A stretch of DNA of 64,000 nt from Diphasiastrum complanatum (lineage: Eukaryota > Streptophyta > Lycopodiopsida > Lycopodiales > Lycopodiaceae): the NCBI GenBank assembly GCA_029204225.1, contig CM055109.1:3748733-3812732 (forward strand). Direction: 5' to 3'. The position numbers and the translations under genes were made by a program. Each line of letters starts with the position of its first letter. Position 1 is the first letter of the stretch. The notes under the pieces were generated by a model. The model was not told the origin of the DNA, made no database searches, and saw only the letters and a list, made by a program, of their open reading frames with translations. Shown one piece after another: positions 59,840-64,000 of this stretch.

Positions 59840-60502
59840 TGAAAAATACAGATCCTAAGTGGATCTAAACTCCAAGATCATTGGCTTGAATGCTTGCACT
59901 CCAAACTACATAAGCTAGGAATTGGCAACACATTCTATGCTACCTAGAATGCAAAGAACTTGATCAAAAAGCATTTATCACAAATGGAAACTTCCATAAA
60001 CATCAAGTGCGGCCCAAAATAGCATTATACAGTCCATAATACATCAGCCTACCACTTTTGGAAAGCACCTAAGATCATACACAATAGCTTGAAGACAATA
60101 CACACAACAATGCTCTCAATGGAGGAAGAAACAATGACAATGATCTATTGATCTCAATGAAGCATACAAAAGGTTTCTCCAACCTGTTCACCACGACTTC
60201 CCTACTATTTATGGATGAGGAAGATGACTCTCTCTCCTCTCTCTAGAAGGTACTTGACCCTAGATATTCCCTATATAGGAAAAATAGCTAAAAATGGCTT
60301 ATATGACCAAAATACATCAAAATGGTCTCATTTTGAAGGGTATGAAGTTTGACACTTCATCATACTGAAAAAATACAGTAAATAAAAACATTGTGGCCTG
60401 GTTCACACGTGTGAAACTCCAGAACCAAAACTATTTACAATTTTAGCCAATTTAGGCCTCAAACTAGCTAGGAAATGTTGACAATTTTCACAGAATCACT
60501 GT
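59840..60502 (-). repeat. copia F 5' LTR, full length
   Basis: 663 bp. In element sense it starts TGTGAAAATTG and ends TTTTTCACA beside the PBS, so the ends are inverted (TGTGAAAA/TTTTCACA). A TATATAG box lies near 60267-60276 on the minus strand. Confidence 0.93.
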
Positions 60503-60925
60503 GCTACTATACTGTGGGTCCTATCATTTGATAAGGATCAGTTGGCCTCGCCACAAGGCAAGTCGACAGGACATGCATTCTGCCAACGACAACTTGGGTC
60601 ATGCATGGGTTGCCTGAGTGAGCAACTATATGTACAGTGTAATATCATTTTGAGAAATACAGTTGCTATGTGAGCTTGCTAAGGAGAGTGTTTTCTATCT
60701 GTGTTACTGTGTACCATGATCTGTGTTCCTGTTTGAAGCAAATTCTAAGTAACCCGTGGTATTTGCGACCTTGTTTTTGATAGGTTGTATAGTACTGGTG
60801 AGGTCCCCGGGTTTTTACAAGGTATCAAGGTAGATCCATGCCATTCTAATCCTTTTTGTAAGAACCACTAATCTTATGCAAATCCATGTTGTCCAAGATA
60901 TAATAAAAATCTTTCAATAGGACAA
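60503..60925 (+). repeat. LTR fragment, PBS-like site and leader next to copia F
   Basis: LTR text GAATCACTGTGCTACTATAC... to TTTTTACA (60819), then AGGTATCAAGG (60820-60830) and a leader shared with 50517-50606 in reverse. Copia F inserted close to this LTR's start. It may be the 3' LTR of copia E, or the 5' LTR of another lost element; the PBS after it favours the latter. Confidence 0.65.
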
Positions 60926-63900
60926 CACTTATGTCATCATTATCATAGTGTTAAACTAGTTACAAGTTGGTAAAAGCTATGTAGGTAAGAAAAGACATTT
61001 TTAAGCATCGAAAGTTACAACAAGCCAAAGAGAATTAAATATATCTGTATACCAAGAAGCCTCTCCCCTTTTAAAGGTAAGTGGCTTATGCACAAATGGA
61101 ATTTTGTTTCGAGACATTGTACTTGGATGATCACAGATGTATTATATTGTGAGGATGCCATGTTAATCCTTCAAGTGCTTCTTGCTTTCTTAAGAATAAA
61201 ATCGTTCATAATGTTATTGTCAAAAAAAGGTACTTCCATTATTGTTAAAAACAGAAATCAGTATGTCGAAAACAACCTTTCATCAATTGCTATATTAATT
61301 AGCAGCAAAGGTTTATGTATATATACCTATGCAGACGCTTATAGAATCATGGTTTGAAACCGAACCGAACCGAAAAAGACTGTCATAGTAATAATCGATG
61401 CTACACGAAGCACATGTTACTTGCATTAGTAATTGAATACTAGTGTTGTCTTTGAAGTAGAAACCAGTAGATAGTATGCTAGCAGCTTGACTAAAGCATG
61501 ATAGATGACGAATAATACCAACACATCTAAGCTTCTGAGTTGTAGTTCTTGTATGCTAGAATGCAAGCATAGTTGGTTCTTGTGGGTAACCTTTCAAAAC
61601 CAGAATATGATCGAAAAGACATTCCATTTCTTGCCGAATAGTAGTGCTTATTGAGTGTTATGGTTATCACAAGATCATCCTTCATAAATACATGCAATGA
61701 CTGTAGAACATAAGAGTGCTTCATCGTTGGCATTCTGAACCATAAACATACTTCTTTCACTACACAAACGGTGTGACGCATGGCCATCGTTGGCATGCGA
61801 TGATCATTATCAGTTTAAGTGCGTGGAGAGAAGCACTAATCCATCGTTGGACAACAGACTACTTTTATCAACTTTATCAAGCAAAAGCCATGATAGATCC
61901 ATCACTGGCAACGAATCAAAATACGTCAAATATGAACCATTTACTTGAGCCATACATTGGTAGTCATTGATGGTAGATTGAGATAAAATCAATAGAGGAC
62001 TCGCATTGCCAAAATAAGCATGTATCCACATTTAGGATACTCTTGTATGCTTTTGCCTTAAGGCTTGCCCCTTCCATGAGGAATGGAGACAACATACCAA
62101 GAGCTCATGTTAGGAATTTGGCAAGTCTAGTGAAGCAGCAATCATGCACATTGGTGATCCATCTGAATGATTCCTTGTGGGCTTTGTAAGTACATAGTAA
62201 ATACAACAAAGAGTCGTTTCCCAAGAAGATCTCAGGTAAAAATTGGTTAGTTTTTCCATTACATATGTGACAGTTTCCGTAACTGAGTTTTCTTGATCAT
62301 TAGGAAAGGGGCTAAATTCTGGACTATTGAGTCTTTCCAGGGCAAGTTTTCATACAAAAAATTTACACATAAAACTAGGGTTGTGTTGCGCCTTGTCCAA
62401 ATGTGCCTTGTCAATGCCATTGATGTAGAGAAAGTTTGTGAGCCATTGTTTTTCATTTTTAGCAATTTGTATTTTTGCATTTGTGTCCTTATTGCCATGT
62501 AGCCAACTTCGTTTTTTGATATATTCTAGGGCAATGTTTTTTAAAAAAATAGCATGCTTTTTTATCGTTTCTTCATCCAAGTGTTTATGCGTAGGCAAGA
62601 GTTTCATTAATTTGAACCATCCATCATAAAGTTCAAAAGCAACTTCATTAACATTATTCTTTCTCAAAGTAATATGATTGAGACAATTTTCTAAAGATTT
62701 GTATAAAATAGGGCTTTTTAACAATATTGCTATTTGTAGAAACGACATGCCCAAATTTTTCAGCAACAAAATTCTTGAATCTATTAAGAGATAAACACTT
62801 GCATGCACGAAAGTTTTTATGTCAAAATCACAGAAAACATCAGAGGAAAAATACCAAACACTCTTGACACTTGGTAGGTAAGTCCAACTGAACGTAATAT
62901 CATGAAAGAGTTCATCTACAACACCAAATAGTCTGAATAAAACATGAGCGCAAAAAGTCTTCACATAGATAGCTTCAAAAACTCTATTACGTTAACATAA
63001 ATGTAAAAAAGAGCTCCTTGAGTCACTGCTAGTAGTCAATTGAAGACGTCTTGTCGCCAAGAGACTGACTTCTCTCCTTTCCCCATCCTGCACATCGATT
63101 AGTCCCAGTAAAAATTTAGCCTCTTGATAGGTAAGTCGCTCTTTGTACTACTTTGTCCTTCCTTTCCAGTGAACCGTCTTTGCTTTCATGTCCCTGACCC
63201 TGATACAATTGAGTTTGGATTGTTGAGATTGAAATTGCATGTTCTTTTGCTTGTGCTTTGAAAGTATTTATCTTGGAGTGTGGAAAAGCTTGGTTGTTTC
63301 AGAAGGCGTTCTATCTCATGTATGTTTTTAGCATCTCCCAGGTGTGCTAAGAGTTTGGCAGAAGAATCTTTGGCAAGCTCAATAGCGGCATCAGTCATAT
63401 ATTGTCAGATGAAAAGAAAGGTAAGGTGTGCTTTAACCACATCTCTGGCGGGTTTGTGTAGCCACATGAAGAAAGCGTTCATTTGGTTTTGGAGAGAAGC
63501 ACCAGGGAAGCACTTGCCTAGGTTTTTCATCATGTACCAAATGGCGTGGTCAAATCAAATAATGGATGAATTATTTTTGCATTTGTCACCACATCTACAC
63601 TTGAAGAAAGGTCATTTCCAGTTTCAGATTCTGGCTTGGTGAAGGTTCATTCTATTGAAGCCAGTTTCAAAGTGTCCTCTGATTCTGGTCCAGGTTTGCT
63701 TAGAAGGGCCACGAGAAGGCTCAAATATGTTTATGCGAATAACAGTATTAAAAGCCACCAGAGTTTTAAGAGAGGGATTTTTGTGTAAAGTAGCTAACTT
63801 ACAAGCATGTATTTCTTTTTTAGTGAGATGTGACATCAAGATCCAAAGGTCGATATGCACATGAGCAAGAAAGTTATCTGTAGGTAGGCTCCAGAGCTTA

Positions 63901-64000
63901 TAGGCAGTAAAGTCAGATTTAAATTCAATGATTTTGCTAGGTACAAAGAGGATTTGAAAGTTTTTGGATTGGCAAAATTCATACGAAGATTGATCTCCAA
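60926..64000 (-). repeat. Arm B of the large inverted repeat (partner 20286-23344)
   Basis: Contains, reversed, repeat R (60926-61420), the ~58-bp motif block (61400-62000) and the decayed ORF region (62030-64000). Continues past the window end. Confidence 0.9.
62030..64000 (-). pseudogene. Decayed multi-part ORF with possible Penelope-like RT, copy B
   Basis: Minus-strand reading parallel to 20310-22230: IDLWILMSHLTKKEIHACKL near 63830, RCGDKCKNN near 63590, FFMWLHKPARDVVKAHL near 63460, DAAIELAKDSSAKLLAHLGD near 63370, and the 204-residue open stretch 62964-62350. The RT-like block near 62130-62230 is less well kept than in arm A. At one codon both copies carry a stop but of different kind (TAG at 20656, TGA at 63624), which suggests an ancestral TGG hit independently. 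Confidence 0.42.

Larger units (their letters stand above)
54329..60502 (-). mobile_element. Young Ty1/copia retrotransposon F, intact coding region
   Basis: Right side: full 5' LTR (59840-60502), PBS (59828-59839), leader and an intact gag-pol. Left side: polypurine tract (reverse of CTCCCTCTT, 54718-54726) and a truncated 3' LTR (54329-54717). The shared 389 bp of the two LTRs appear identical, so insertion was recent. About 270 bp of the outer 3' LTR are missing together with the adjoining end of copia E. Confidence 0.95.

Overview
This is a nuclear stretch of a land-plant genome made almost entirely of transposable elements. Evidence: Ty1/copia and Ty3/gypsy-type LTR retrotransposons primed by initiator-tRNA-Met type sites, plant-type cargo genes (an SKP1 fragment and a plant syntaxin-6-domain fragment), and long CT/GA, TA and CA microsatellites. 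The species cannot be named. A Penelope-like reverse transcriptase relic would fit a non-angiosperm, but that is weak inference. No tRNA, rRNA, CRISPR array or clearly intact host gene was seen.

Layout. 1-6.0 kb: no recognisable gene. 6.0-10.3 kb: decayed copia element (+), 5'-truncated, whose 3' LTR carries a CT/TA microsatellite. 11.2-19.1 kb: decayed coiled-coil ORF (-) split by a complete 5.6-kb LTR element with 5-bp target duplications; that element carries an antisense SKP1 fragment, an acidic Cys/Gln/Asp ORF and a gag. 20.3-23.3 kb: first arm of a >3-kb inverted repeat (second arm 60.9-64 kb) with a decayed multi-domain ORF and a possible Penelope-like RT. 23.3-28.3 kb: two gag-only elements sharing one LTR. 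28.7-29.3 kb: third copy of a repeat with a ~58-bp spaced motif. 29.3-33.1 kb: decayed copia element (-) with a 1-kb LTR. 33.3-37 kb: copia protease fragment, then a decaying unfamiliar ORF set (-) with a DGQH box. 37.5-41.2 kb: tandemly duplicated AT-rich DNA carrying many perfect or near-perfect palindromes. 41.3-45.4 kb: second, shorter member of the cargo-bearing LTR family (-), carrying a syntaxin-6 N-terminal-domain fragment instead of SKP1. 45.4-48.3 kb: gypsy gag/protease relic. 48.3-49.5 kb: copia RNase H/LTR remnant. 49.7-50.2 kb: a solo LTR with clean target duplication. 51.4-54.3 kb: decayed copia (+). 54.3-60.5 kb: a young copia element (-) with one intact 1317-residue polyprotein.

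The most unusual system is the paired cargo-bearing LTR family. Both members share LTRs, primer site, a telomere-like block and an acidic ORF, but hold different host gene fragments, both antisense, in the same slot between a CT-rich junction and the common 3' module. The palindrome array and the DGQH-box gene are the next most unusual signals. All family calls are by eye; no search was run.
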